Origin: an uncultured Clostridium sp.
GTDB lineage: Bacteria; Bacillota; Clostridia; TANB77; CAG-508
Assembly (NCBI GenBank): GCA_947363765.1
Contig: CANAQC010000007.1
Span: forward strand, 1 to 54,238
Length of the DNA: 54,238 nt
Direction of reading: 5' to 3'
Shown here: positions 9,301 through 18,798 of the stretch, one piece after another
Layout of the letters: every line of letters starts with the position of its first letter
Position numbering within the stretch: position 1 is the first letter of the stretch
Translations under genes and position numbers: made by a program
Notes under the pieces: generated by a model
Databases searched by the model: none
What the model was told of the DNA's origin: nothing
What the model saw: the letters and a program-made list of their open reading frames with translations, nothing else

Positions 9301-11198
9301 GTGGTGGAAATGGAAGAATTAATGATGGAACTATTTATGGAAGTATGGATGGCGAAAATTGGGAAGTTTTAACTAGTCGTACAGGAATAACTTATCCTAG
9401 CCAAGCAAATACAATTGAACAAGCAAAAAGATATACACAAAGTTTTGATATAACAGAACCAAAAGAAGTACAATATGTAAAAATTGTAGCAGATAGAACA
9501 AATGGAAACTGGTTCGCAGCAAGAGTGTTTAATTTTTATCAAGATGTAACTAGAAGTTCAGAACCAACAGCAAGTATTGCATATAGTACGACTGAAACAA
9601 CAAATACAGCTGTAATAGCAAGACTTGTAAATCCAAGTACAAAAATAACAATTACCAATAATGATGGTAGCGATACTCATATATTTACAGAAAATGGAGA
9701 ATTCACATTTGAATTTGAAGATGAAGAAGGAAACAAAGGAACAACAACAGCAAAAGTAACTTGGATTGATAAAGATGGACCAACAGCTGATGTATCATAT
9801 AAATTAAGTGATGATAAAAAACTAATAGCTGTATTAGATAATATTAGTGAAGATGTTTACTTACTGGATAAAGACAATAAAAAAACAAATTATGTAGAAG
9901 TAGAAGATGGTAAAATAGTAAGCATATCATACTTAGATGATGAAGGTAATCCATACAAAATTGTTGAATTAGATGAGAATAAAGTTACCAAACAAATAAC
10001 TTATATGAATACAACAGGAAAATTGGATAATGTTAAATATTATGTAATATCACTAGAGAATGGAGAAATTACAAATAGGTTAGCTTTTGACAATGAAGGA
10101 AATACAGTAACATTAACAAATGAAGAATTAGAAGAATTGAAACAATTAGAAAACATTAGGTCTAATCCATTAGAATTCTATTTAGAAAAAAATGAAGAAT
10201 ACGAGTTTAGGCTTCTTGATATAGCAAGTAACATTACATATAAAAACATAAAAATTGATTATATAGACAATAATACTAAAATTCTAGCAAGCGATATATC
10301 TTATAGTACGACAATGTTAATTAATAAAGATGTTACAGCTACAATAAATACATCTATAATTGATGAAAATGGTAAAAGTGATAATGTGGAAATTTTAAAT
10401 AATAATGGAAACAATACATATATATTTACTAAAAATGGAGAATTTACATTTGAGTATAAAGATATAGCAGATACCAATAATTGGGAAATAAAACAACATA
10501 CAGCTCGTGTAACTTGGATTGATAAAATAGCACCAACTGCAAACGTTACTTATAGTACCACGGCTCAAACATCAAGCCCAGTAACTGTTACACTAACAGG
10601 TGAAAGCGAAGAAATTATCATTATGAATAATGGAGCAAATCGAACTTATACGTTTAATGAAAATGGAGAATTTACATTCCGATTTGTAGATATGGCAGGA
10701 AACGAGGGAAGTGTAACCGCTAGGGTAAATTGGATTGATAAAACAGCACCAACTGCGAATGTTACTTATAGTACAACAGAAAAAACATCAAACCCAGTAA
10801 TAGCTACACTAACGAATGAAAGTGAACCAATTACCATTACCAATAATGGAGGAAATAGAACCTATACCTTTAATGAGAATGGAGAATTTACATTTGAATT
10901 TGTCGATGCAGTAGGAAACAAAGGAACAGCAAATGCAAAAGTAACATGGATTGAAAAAGAAGTAGTTAATCCAGACCCAGATCCAGAGCAACCAGAAAAA
11001 GTTATTATTGGAGATATTGATGGAAATGGAAAAATAGGACCAACAGACCTTGCTAAACTAAAATTACATTTAATAGGAAAAGAAAATCTAACAGGAAGAG
11101 CACTAAAAGCAGCTGATATTAATAAAGATGGAAGAATAACAGCAACAGATTTAGCACAATTAAAATTAGTTCTAATTGGAAAAATAGAGCTAAAATAA
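6311..11198 (+). CDS. Secreted multidomain protein: NPCBM, transglutaminase-like region, F5/8C, Ig-like repeats, dockerin; one CGGA site
   Basis: A 1628-aa exported protein. The signal peptide covers residues 1 to about 52, with Lys/Arg then LLLALLICS. CGGA at 6446 encodes Gly46 just before the cleavage region. An NPCBM-like domain follows (about 70-232). A papain/transglutaminase-like block has candidate Cys in GAVCGG (near 536), His in GQPGHAA (near 563) and Asp in GIDND (near 582). Then come a helical TPR-like stretch, a discoidin/F5-8C domain (about 926-1076) and at least four beta repeats with the pattern YSTT...NGEFTF-F-D...WIDK. The C terminus is a type I dockerin with two Ca-loop segments (GDIDGNGKIGPTDLAKLKL and ADINKDGRITATDLAQLKL). 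It interrupts the dcw cluster between ftsL and spoVD and has its own promoter. The enzymatic role is inferred only. Confidence 0.82.
6446..6449 (+). other. CGGA site 5 in dockerin protein (Gly46)
   Basis: The signal peptide ends ITGNITN, then CGGA, then MFATYATS. Without the shift the peptide is detached from the 1582-aa body. A start at the internal ATG 6450 would have no ribosome site and no signal peptide. Confidence 0.85.
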
Positions 11199-11214
11199 AA
11201 AATGATATAATCAT

Positions 11215-11269
11215 AAAATCACCTTTTTTCTATATAATGATAATAATATATAGGAAAAAAGGTGATTTT
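11215..11269 (+). terminator. Long hairpin that also buries the spoVD ribosome site
   Basis: AAAATCACCTTTTTTCTATATA (11215-11236) pairs with 11247-11269, with one bulged G and a 10-nt loop. The right arm contains the AAGGTGAT ribosome site of spoVD, and T's follow. It can act as the terminator of the dockerin gene. In read-through RNA it would sequester the spoVD ribosome site. Confidence 0.65.
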
Positions 11270-11271
11270 TT

Positions 11272-13273
11272 ATGCTAAGTAATTTAAATATGAGTAGAAG
11301 AAAAAGAATAATGTATATGATGTTTGTAGCATTTTGTATACTAATTTTATTAACAATTAGAATTGGATTTATTCAATTTATACAAGGAAATTGGCTATCA
11401 GAACAAGCTTATAATCAACAATCTTTAGATAGGCAAATAAATCCCAAAAGAGGAACAATTTATGATGCGACTCGGAAAAAATGTGTTAGCTATTAGTGCA
11501 ACAGTAGAAACAGTTAGCATAAATCCTGTAAACATTCCAGAAGAATATAAAGAGAAGGTAGCAAAAGCATTTTGTGATATTTTCGAATTAGATTATGAAA
11601 AAACACTAAAAAAAGTAAAAAAAAGAAGTTCAATTGAAACAATTGTAAAAAAAGTAGATAAAGAAAAAACAGATAAACTACGTATATGGATGAAGGAAAA
11701 TGGTATTAGTGTTGGTATAAATATTGATGAAGATACAAAAAGATATTATCCAAATAATGAATTAGCATCTCATTTTATAGGTTTTTGCGGGAGTGATAAT
11801 CAGGGATTAGATGGAATTGAAGCAAAATATGAAGAAGTACTAAAAGGCAGTAAAGGAAGAATTATTAGAGTAACTGATGCAAGAGGAAAAGAAATAGGAA
11901 AAGAAGGTGAAGATTATATACCAGCAGTAAATGGAAAAGATCTAGTAGTATCATTAGACATGACAATACAAGCAATTTGTGAAAAATATTTAAAAGAAGC
12001 TTGTATTGATAATGTATGTACAGATGGACGGAAATGTAATTGCTATGAATCCAAAAACTGGAGATATTTTAGCAATGGCAACATATCCAAATTATAATTT
12101 AAATATGCCATATGAAATAACAAATGAGCAAATAAAAGCTAATTGGGAAAGTTTAACTGCGACCGAAAGAAATAAAGAACTACAAGCAATGTGGAGAAAT
12201 AAAGCAATTGCAGATACATATGAACCAGGTTCTACATTTAAAACTATAACTTCATCTGCAGCATTACAAGAAGGAATTACCTCAACTGATAAAGAAGGAG
12301 AATTTTATTGTACAGGAGGAATTGAAATTGCAGGAACTAGAATTAAGTGTTGGAGATATTATCGTCCACATGGTTCAGAATCTCTAAGGCAAGCACTCAT
12401 GAATTCTTGTAACCCAGTATTTATTGGATTAGGGCAAAAAATAGGAGTAGAAAAATATTATAGTTATTTAAAAAAATTTGGACTTTTAGATAAAACACAA
12501 ATTGAACTTCCAGGAGAAGCAAAAGGAATCTTTTTAAAAGAAAACAAAGTAGGACCAGTTGAACTTGCAACTATTAGTTTTGGGCAAAGGTTTGAAATAA
12601 CACCACTTCAAATGGTAACGGCAGTATCTACAATAGCAAATAAGGGAGTTAGAATGAAGCCACGAGTAGTAAAGAAAATGATAGATTCTGAAACTCGGAG
12701 AAATAGAAGAACTTGCACCACAAGAAGTAGAAAGAGTAATTGATGAAAAAACAGCAAATGATGTATTAAGTATGATGGAAAGTGTAGTAGCAGAAGGAAC
12801 AGGAAAAAATGCAGGAGTAAAAGGATTTAGAGTAGGAGGAAAAACAGGAACTTCAGAAGATGGAGTAAATACTAATAAGTATGTAACTTCTTTTATAGGA
12901 GTAGCACCAATTTCAGATCCAGAAATTGTAGTATTAGTAACACTATATAATCCAACAGGAGAAGGGGGACACCAAGGAGGAGCTGTTGCAGCACCAGTTG
13001 GTGGGCAGATTTTAGGAGACGTACTTCCTTATTTAGAGTTACAAAAAGATAATGAAAAAGAAGAAGAAAAAATACAAGAAGTGGAAGTACCAGAGATTCG
13101 TTCATTAAATTTAAAAGAGGCTAAAAAAGCATTAAAAGACATAGGATTAGAAATTATTTTTAATCGAGAAATTGGAGAGGGTGAAAAAGATGAAGAAATT
13201 ATAATAAAAGAACAATTACCAAAGCCACGGAATAAAAGTAAATCAAGGTTCAAAAATTAGTGTAGAAATTTAA
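11272..13273 (+). CDS. spoVD: SpoVD/FtsI-type class B penicillin-binding protein, four CGGA sites
   Basis: Monofunctional transpeptidase that cross-links peptidoglycan at the septum or spore cortex. Four CGGA quadruplets (Gly68, 253, 475, 652) must be read +1, giving 665 aa. The N-terminal membrane helix is at about 16-36, followed by the dimerisation domain (PKRGTIYDATGKNVLAISATVETV). The active-site Ser320 lies in STFK, the SCN motif at 378-380 and K523TGT. There is a single C-terminal PASTA domain (IRSLNLKEAKKALK ... LPKPGIKVNQGSK). One PASTA domain is typical of SpoVD rather than the two-PASTA vegetative PBP2B. No other class B PBP is in this dcw cluster, so it may serve division too. Confidence 0.92.
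11473..11476 (+). other. CGGA site 6 in spoVD (Gly68)
   Basis: GTIYDAT, then CGGA, then KNVLAISATVETV. The PBP motif is RGxIYDRNGxxLA, so the quadruplet supplies the conserved Gly. The preceding codon is ACT. Confidence 0.95.
12029..12032 (+). other. CGGA site 7 in spoVD (Gly253)
   Basis: CTDG, then CGGA, then NVIAMNPKTGDILAMATYP, the conserved strand before the transpeptidase domain. The preceding codon is GGA. Confidence 0.95.
12696..12699 (+). other. CGGA site 8 in spoVD (Gly475)
   Basis: KMIDSET, then CGGA, then EIEELAPQEVERVID. It joins the catalytic core to the MMESVV segment that leads into KTGT. The preceding codon is ACT. Confidence 0.93.
13228..13231 (+). other. CGGA site 9 in spoVD PASTA domain (Gly652)
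   Basis: EQLPKP, then CGGA, then IKVNQGSKISVEI and the stop. The Gly is the conserved PG of the PASTA fold. The preceding codon is CCA, which cannot re-pair at +1 (CAC). Confidence 0.95.
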
Positions 13274-13345
13274 GAATAAAGCCTATACAAATTTTTGATT
13301 TCGTTATATAATGTAAACGTAAAAATGGAATTTGGAGGTTTTATG

Positions 13346-14857
13346 ATGAACTTAAAAGAAATTTTAGTAGGAATTGATGGAATTAAAGCAAAAGGAAATT
13401 TGGAATTAGATATTACAAATATTAATTCAGACTCAAGAAACATAAAAGAAAATGGAATGTTTATAGCAATACGTGGTTTTGAAACAGATGGAATAATATA
13501 TATAAAAGATGCAATTACAAATGGTGCAATAGCTATTATGGTAGATAATAATACAGATTTAAAAAAATTAGAAATTCCAGACGATATAACATTAATTGTT
13601 GTACCAGATACAAGACTTGCACTTAGTATTTGCGCTTGTAATTTTTACAAAAATCCATCAAAAAAATTTAAATTAATTGGAGTTACTGGAACAAAAGGAA
13701 AAACTACTACTACATTTATGATAAAAAAGATATTAGAAAAGGCAGGACATAAAGTAGGATTAATTGGTACTATTGCTACATATATTGGAGATAAAAAAAT
13801 AAAAGAAAATGTCAGAACAACACCAGAAAGTACAGAGTTACAAGAAATATTTTCACAAATGGTAGAAGAAAAAGTAGATGTGGTTGTAATGGAGGTATCT
13901 TCACAAAGTTTAAAACTAAACCGTGTACATGGATGTGATTTTGATATTGGCGTATTTACCAATTTTGCACATGAACATATTAGTGAAAATGAACATCCAG
14001 ATATGGAAGATTATTTTAATTCTAAACTAAAGTTATTTGATATGTGTAAAATAGGGTATTTTAATAATGATGATATTTATACAGCAAAAGCAGAAAGATT
14101 AGCTATAACACCAGAAAAAACTACATATGGTATTGATAATTTTGCTCATATACTTGCAAAAGACATTACAATAACAAATTCTTATGTTGACTTTAAGGTA
14201 AAAATTGAAAATAGAAATGAAAGAGTAAAAACATGTATACCTGGAAGATTTAGTGTATATAATTCACTTGCAGCTATTTGTGTTGCAACAAAATTAGGTG
14301 CAAATGCTGAACAAATTAAAGAAGCACTATTAGAAGTACGTATACCAGGCAGAAGTGAGTTAGTAGATAATGATAAGGGATTAACTATTATGATTGATTA
14401 TGCTCATACACCAGAAAGCTTAGAAAGTATATTACAAGCAGTAAAATCATATACAAAAGGAAGAGTAATATGTGTTTTTGGATGTGGTGGAGATAGAGAT
14501 AAAATAAAAAGACCTTTAATGGGAGAAGTTTCTGGTAGAGTAGCAACAAATACTATTATTACAAGTGATAATCCAAGAACAGAAGAACCACAAGATATTA
14601 TAAAAGATATTGAAGAAGGTATAAAAAAGACAAAAGGTCAATATATATGTATAGAAGATAGAAAAGAAGCAATTAAACAAGCCATTAAAATGGCAGGTAG
14701 AAATGACATTATTGTATTAGCAGGAAAAGGGCATGAACCATACCAAGAAATTAATCATGAAAAATCACCATTTGACGAAAGAATTATTGTAAAAGAGATG
14801 ATAGAAGAAATTGAAAAAGAAATATCTAATAAAAAGAAAAAGAATAAAAAGATATAG
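13346..14857 (+). CDS. murE: UDP-MurNAc-L-Ala-D-Glu:meso-DAP ligase
   Basis: Cytoplasmic ATP-dependent Mur ligase adding the third stem residue of the peptidoglycan precursor; about 503 aa. Seen motifs are NINSDSRNI (UDP-binding domain), GVTGTKGKTTTT (ATP P-loop), MEVSSQSLKLNRV, FTNFAHEHI, IPGRFSVYNSLAAI, IDYAHTPESLE, CVFGCGGDRDKIKRPLMG and the substrate-selecting DNPRTEEP. The DNPR version is typical of meso-DAP enzymes. Two adjacent ATGs (13343, 13346) follow GGAGG; 13346 has the better spacing. There is no in-frame CGG. Confidence 0.95.
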   Translation: MNLKEILVGIDGIKAKGNLELDITNINSDSRNIKENGMFIAIRGFETDGIIYIKDAITNGAIAIMVDNNTDLKKLEIPDDITLIVVPDTRLALSICACNFYKNPSKKFKLIGVTGTKGKTTTTFMIKKILEKAGHKVGLIGTIATYIGDKKIKENVRTTPESTELQEIFSQMVEEKVDVVVMEVSSQSLKLNRVHGCDFDIGVFTNFAHEHISENEHPDMEDYFNSKLKLFDMCKIGYFNNDDIYTAKAERLAITPEKTTYGIDNFAHILAKDITITNSYVDFKVKIENRNERVKTCIPGRFSVYNSLAAICVATKLGANAEQIKEALLEVRIPGRSELVDNDKGLTIMIDYAHTPESLESILQAVKSYTKGRVICVFGCGGDRDKIKRPLMGEVSGRVATNTIITSDNPRTEEPQDIIKDIEEGIKKTKGQYICIEDRKEAIKQAIKMAGRNDIIVLAGKGHEPYQEINHEKSPFDERIIVKEMIEEIEKEISNKKKKNKKI

Positions 14858-14881
14858 AATTTCGTACGAAGGGTGAGAAAA

Positions 14882-15862
14882 TTGAATTATTTTCAAATAA
14901 AAATATTATTATTATCATTTGTCGCTACTGTAGTATTAGGAATTTGTATTTTACCAATATTAAGAAAATTAAAAGTAGGGCAAATTGAAAGAGAAGATGG
15001 TCCTAAATCACATTTAACAAAACAAGGAACACCTACAATGGGGGGAATTATTATTGCATTAGCTATTACAGTATTAATAATATTCATTTTTTTAAGCTAT
15101 GCAAAAGATGATTTAGAACTTGCTAAAAAATTAATTCCTCTTGCTATGATGTCAATTGGATTTGGTATAGTAGGATTTATAGATGATATAAAAAAATTAG
15201 TATTTAAAAATACAAAAGGTTTAAAGCCAGCTTATAAGATGATAGGATTATTATCAATTGCAGTTTTATATGTTATTTATTTATTAAAAATAATGGATTT
15301 AGGAACTAATACATATATACCATTTTTAAAAATATATATTAATCTTCCAATTTGGATTTATATTCCTTTTGCAATTTTTGTAATATTAGCAACTACAAAT
15401 GCTATTAATCTAACAGATGGAGTAGACGGCTTATGTCCAACAATATCTGCAATTATTATTACATGTTTAACAGTAATTGGTATTGTATTTGATATAAAAG
15501 AGGTTGTTATTTTTGGAACAATTGTAATTGGAATATGTTTAGGTTTTCTATTATTTAATATGCATCCTGCAAAAGTATTTATGGGTGATACAGGTTCTTT
15601 ATTACTAGGAGGAGTTATTGTAGCAATTAGCTTATATATAAAAATGCCATTTATATTAGTTATTATTGCATTAATTCCAGTATTAGAAACATTATCAGTT
15701 TTAATGCAAGTACTATATTTTAAGAAAACAGGAAATAGATTTTTTAAAATGGCACCATTACATCATCATTTTGAATTATCTGGTTGGGGAGAAAATAAAG
15801 TAGTATCTATTTTTAGCTTAATTACATTATTATTATGTATTATTGGGTTATTTGCAATATAA
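14882..15862 (+). CDS. mraY: Phospho-N-acetylmuramoyl-pentapeptide transferase MraY
   Basis: Integral membrane enzyme that makes lipid I from UDP-MurNAc-pentapeptide and undecaprenyl phosphate. It has ten predicted membrane segments. Motifs are GPKSHLTKQGTPTMGG, FIDDIKKL, the catalytic NLTDGVDGLCPT, PAKVFMGDTGSLLLG and MAPLHHHFELSGW. AAGGGTGAG lies 6 nt before TTG 14882; a GTG at 14873 overlaps that site and would add three residues. It lies between murE and ftsW as in other dcw clusters. Confidence 0.95.
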   Translation: MNYFQIKILLLSFVATVVLGICILPILRKLKVGQIEREDGPKSHLTKQGTPTMGGIIIALAITVLIIFIFLSYAKDDLELAKKLIPLAMMSIGFGIVGFIDDIKKLVFKNTKGLKPAYKMIGLLSIAVLYVIYLLKIMDLGTNTYIPFLKIYINLPIWIYIPFAIFVILATTNAINLTDGVDGLCPTISAIIITCLTVIGIVFDIKEVVIFGTIVIGICLGFLLFNMHPAKVFMGDTGSLLLGGVIVAISLYIKMPFILVIIALIPVLETLSVLMQVLYFKKTGNRFFKMAPLHHHFELSGWGENKVVSIFSLITLLLCIIGLFAI

Positions 15863-15879
15863 ATGAAAGGAGAATAAAA

Positions 15880-17020
15880 ATGTCAGAAGGAGGAAAAAAA
15901 CAATTGAATTCTAAACCATTTGATTTCGTTTTATTCATTACAGTTCTTATATTACTTGCTATGGGTATTGTTATGGTGTTATCAGCAAGTTCTCCTTCTG
16001 CACTTGCTGAAAGTGGAAACAGTTATGCATATGTTTCTAGGCAAGCAGTTTTTGCAATAATTGGAATTGGATGTATGCTATTTATTTCCAAAATTGATTA
16101 TAGGCAATATTCGAAATTAGGAAAAATTGCATATATTTGTTCTTTAATAATTTTAGCAGCAGTTCCTATATTAGGATATTCTGCAAAAGGTGCTACAAGG
16201 TGGCTTGAAATTGGACCAATTCGTTTCCAACCTTCTGAACTTGCAAAAATTGGATTAATTATATTTTATGCATATTATCTTACAAAAAATAAAGATAAAC
16301 TAAAAGATGTAAAAAATGGATTTATAAAGCCATTTATGTATTTAGCACCAATTGCAATTGTTTTGGTTATATTTCAAGATCATTTAAGTGTTACAATTAT
16401 TATTATATTAGTAATATCTATTATGATGTTAATGGCAGGAACAAAATTAAGATATTTTGTTACATTAGGAAGTTTTGGATTAGTCGGTGGAGCTGGAGCA
16501 TTATTCGCACTTGCTAAATTTACCGAAAAAGGAGCTTATCGTATTTCTAGAATTGTAACTTTCTTAGACCCATGGAGTGATCCATCAGATGCAGGGTGGC
16601 AAATAATACAAAGTTTATATGCAATTGGTTCAGGAGGATTATTTGGAGCAGGACTTGGAGAAAGTAAGCAAAAGTTTTTATATATACCAGAACCACACAA
16701 TGATTTTATTTTTTCAGTACTTGCAGAAGAATTGGGATTTATTGGTTGTGTTGTTGTAATTATTTTATTTGCAATATTTATTTGGAGAGGATTATTAATT
16801 GCAATGAGAGCACCTGATATGTTTGGAAGTTTAGTAGCAGTAGGGATTACATCTTTAATTGGATTACAAGCAATTATGAATATTGCAGTAGTAACATCTT
16901 CTATGCCAAATACTGGAATTACATTACCATTTTTTAGTTATGGAGGTACATCACTTGCTATATTACTTTGTTCAGTTCGGAGTATTGTTAAATATATCAA
17001 GATCATGTAAAAAGGTGTAG
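15880..17020 (+). CDS. ftsW: Division SEDS glycosyltransferase FtsW, one CGGA site
   Basis: Septal peptidoglycan polymerase partner of a class B PBP. The rebuilt protein is 379 aa with about ten membrane helices. Motifs are MVLSASSPSA near the N terminus, IRFQPSELAKIGLIIF, FLDPWSDPSDAGWQIIQSLYAIGSGG, EPHNDFIFSVLAEELGFIG, and LPFFSYGGTSLAILLCSV. The quadruplet at 16978 is followed by VLLNISRSCKKV; SVG-x-LLNIS is the family tail. The start is ATG with AAAGGAG upstream. Confidence 0.95.
16978..16981 (+). other. CGGA site 10 in ftsW (Gly367)
   Basis: LLCSV, then CGGA, then VLLNISRS, the conserved C-terminal helix of FtsW. Frame 0 stops ten codons later with an unrelated tail. The preceding codon is GTT. 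Confidence 0.94.
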
Positions 17021-17023
17021 GAT

Positions 17024-17066
17024 AATCCCCTATTTGCTTTAATAAGCTAAAAAATAGGGGGTTTTT
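17024..17066 (+). terminator. Terminator/attenuator between ftsW and murG
   Basis: AATCCCCTATTT pairs with AAAATAGGGG around an inner GCTT/AAGC stem, followed by GTTTTTATTT. It lies in the 70-bp ftsW-murG gap. Confidence 0.75.
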
Positions 17067-17090
17067 ATTTAATATATGGGAGGAAAAAAG

Positions 17091-18195
17091 ATGAGAGTAA
17101 TAATTGCAGCAGCAGGTACTGCAGGACATATTAATCCTGGAATTGCAATTGCTAATAAAATAAAAAAGGAAAATCCAAATTCTGAAATAATGTTTATAGG
17201 GACTACTAGAGGATTAGAAAACGACTTAGTACCAAGAGCAGGATTTTTGCTAAAAACAATACAAGCATATGGTTTAAGTAAATCTATTAGTTTAAAAAGT
17301 ATAAAAAATAATTTGAGCACTTTAAAAGGAATTCGGAGAAGCTAAAAAAATTGTAAAAGATTTTAAACCAGATATTGTAATTGGTACTGGAGGATATATA
17401 TGTGGAGCATCAATACTTGCTGCTAGGAAATATAAAATACCTACTATTTTACATGAAAGCAATGCTTTCCCAGGAAAAGCAGTAAAAATGCTATCTAAAA
17501 AAGTGGATACAATTTTAATTAGTTTTGAAGAAGCGAAAAAAGAATTAATAAATGCAAAACGTATTGTTTTAACAGGAACTCCAACTAAGATAAGAAATTT
17601 AAACTTAGATTTATTACAAAAAAAGGAAATATTAAAAAAATTAGGACTAAAACAAGATAAACCAATTATTTTAGTTTTTGGAGGAAGCCAAGGGGCAAAA
17701 GCGATAAATGATGTATTAATAAATATAATAAACCAAAATTTAAATAAAAATTATCAAATTATGTGGGCTCCAGGTCCATTACAATTTGATTTAGTAAAAC
17801 AAAGAATTAAAAATTTATCAATACAAAAAGAAGTTAAAATTGTACCATATATTTATAATATGGAAGAGGTATTAAATTGTGTAGATTTAGTAATTTCAAG
17901 AAGTGGTGCAATGACAATTACAGAAATTTCAAATGTTGGAAAGCCTGCTATATTTATACCATTACCTAATGTTAGCAATAATCATCAAGAATATAATGCA
18001 AGAGTACTAGAACATGTAAAAGCTGCAAAAGTTATTTTAAACAAAGATTTAAATGCTGATGTACTTAGTAAACAAATAGAAGATATATTAAAAGATTATA
18101 GTAATATGCAAAAAATGGGAGAAAATGCTAAAAAAATTGCAATAGATAATGTAGAAGATAAAATCTATGAAGAGATTATAAGACTTATAAATTAA
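17091..18195 (+). CDS. murG: UDP-GlcNAc:undecaprenyl-PP-MurNAc-pentapeptide GlcNAc transferase MurG, one CGGA site
   Basis: Membrane-associated GT28 enzyme that forms lipid II. With CGGA at 17334 read as Gly82 it is 367 aa. Motifs are AAAGTAGHINPGIAIA (N-terminal G-loop), KPDIVIGTGGYICG, ILHESNAFPGKAVK, ILVFGGSQGAK, ISRSGAMTITEI and PLPNVSNNHQEYNA. The start is ATG 17091 with GGAGG 8 nt upstream; the in-frame ATG at 17076 overlaps that site. The segment between the two standard ORFs (17338-17487) contains the invariant GTGGY and HESNA motifs but no start codon. Confidence 0.95.
17334..17337 (+). other. CGGA site 11 in murG (Gly82)
   Basis: STLKGI, then CGGA, then EAKKIVKDFKPDIVIGTGGY. The shift restores the helix before the GTGGY loop. 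The preceding codon is ATT. Confidence 0.94.
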
Positions 18196-18252
18196 TAAGA
18201 TAATTTTTATTTCATAAAGATTTCACAAATATATTATTTTTATAACAATGTT

Positions 18253-18291
18253 AAAAAACTAGACGCTTTTTAAGAAAAAGTGTCTTATTTT
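18253..18291 (+). terminator. Terminator after murG (end of dcw cluster)
   Basis: AGACGCTTTTT pairs with AAAAAGTGTCT (one G-T pair), followed by TATTTTG. Confidence 0.75.
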
Positions 18292-18335
18292 GTTAATAAC
18301 TGTAAAATAATGTAAAATTATGCGCACGAAAAACC

Positions 18336-18364
18336 TTGTCTATCAGTAGAAAATAGAGTATATT
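18336..18364 (+). promoter_or_regulatory. Sigma-A promoter for the 105-aa gene
   Basis: TTGTCT (18336-18341), 17 bp, then TATATT (18359-18364), 22 bp before the start and just upstream of a strong AGGGGGGTG ribosome site. Confidence 0.65.
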
Positions 18365-18386
18365 AGGTGACTAGGGGGGTGAACAT

Positions 18387-18704
18387 ATGAAAAGTTTTTA
18401 TGGAGGTACATATATTGGAAAAGAAATATTAGCTGAAAATAATATTTACCATCCAATTAGATTAGAATACTATAAAATAGAAAATGAAGAAGACATTGGA
18501 TTATCATATGGTATAGAAGTAGTAAAAACAGAATACAAAGAAGAAAAACCAAAAGTAGAGAAAAATAGTTTAGAAAATATAACAATGAAAGAATCAGAAA
18601 TTATAGAATTATTAGAAAAATTTAAAAATGGAACTGTAATGCCATCATTTTTAGAAGAAATGATACAAGAAGAAACAAAAAATGTAAAAGAGTTATATGT
18701 TTAA
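18387..18704 (+). CDS. Small conserved-looking hypothetical protein (105 aa)
   Basis: The sequence starts MKSFYGGTYIGKEILAEN. A central part has IRLEYYKIE and LSYGIEVVKTEY strands, followed by a Glu/Lys-rich helical tail with the pattern ITMKESEIIELLEKFKNGTVMPSFLEEMI. That layout resembles clostridial DUF6514-type proteins, but I cannot confirm the family. There is no membrane segment or Cys. It has its own promoter, a very strong ribosome site and its own terminator, so it is a monocistronic, well-translated gene. Confidence 0.75.
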   Translation: MKSFYGGTYIGKEILAENNIYHPIRLEYYKIENEEDIGLSYGIEVVKTEYKEEKPKVEKNSLENITMKESEIIELLEKFKNGTVMPSFLEEMIQEETKNVKELYV

Positions 18705-18716
18705 TAACTCTTTTTT
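18687..18716 (+). terminator. Terminator overlapping the end of the 105-aa gene
   Basis: AAAAGAGTTAT pairs with ATAACTCTTTT, followed by T's. The stop codon lies inside the hairpin. Confidence 0.8.
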
Positions 18717-18736
18717 CTTTTTTTTAATAAAATCAC

Positions 18737-18765
18737 TTGCAAAATGAAATAATATGAACTATTAT
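18737..18765 (+). promoter_or_regulatory. Sigma-A promoter for topA
   Basis: TTGCAA (18737-18742), 17 bp, then TATTAT (18760-18765), 34 bp before the topA ATG. Confidence 0.6.
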
Positions 18766-18798
18766 ATTTTAATAGTAGGGGGAAGAAGGGAGAAAAAA

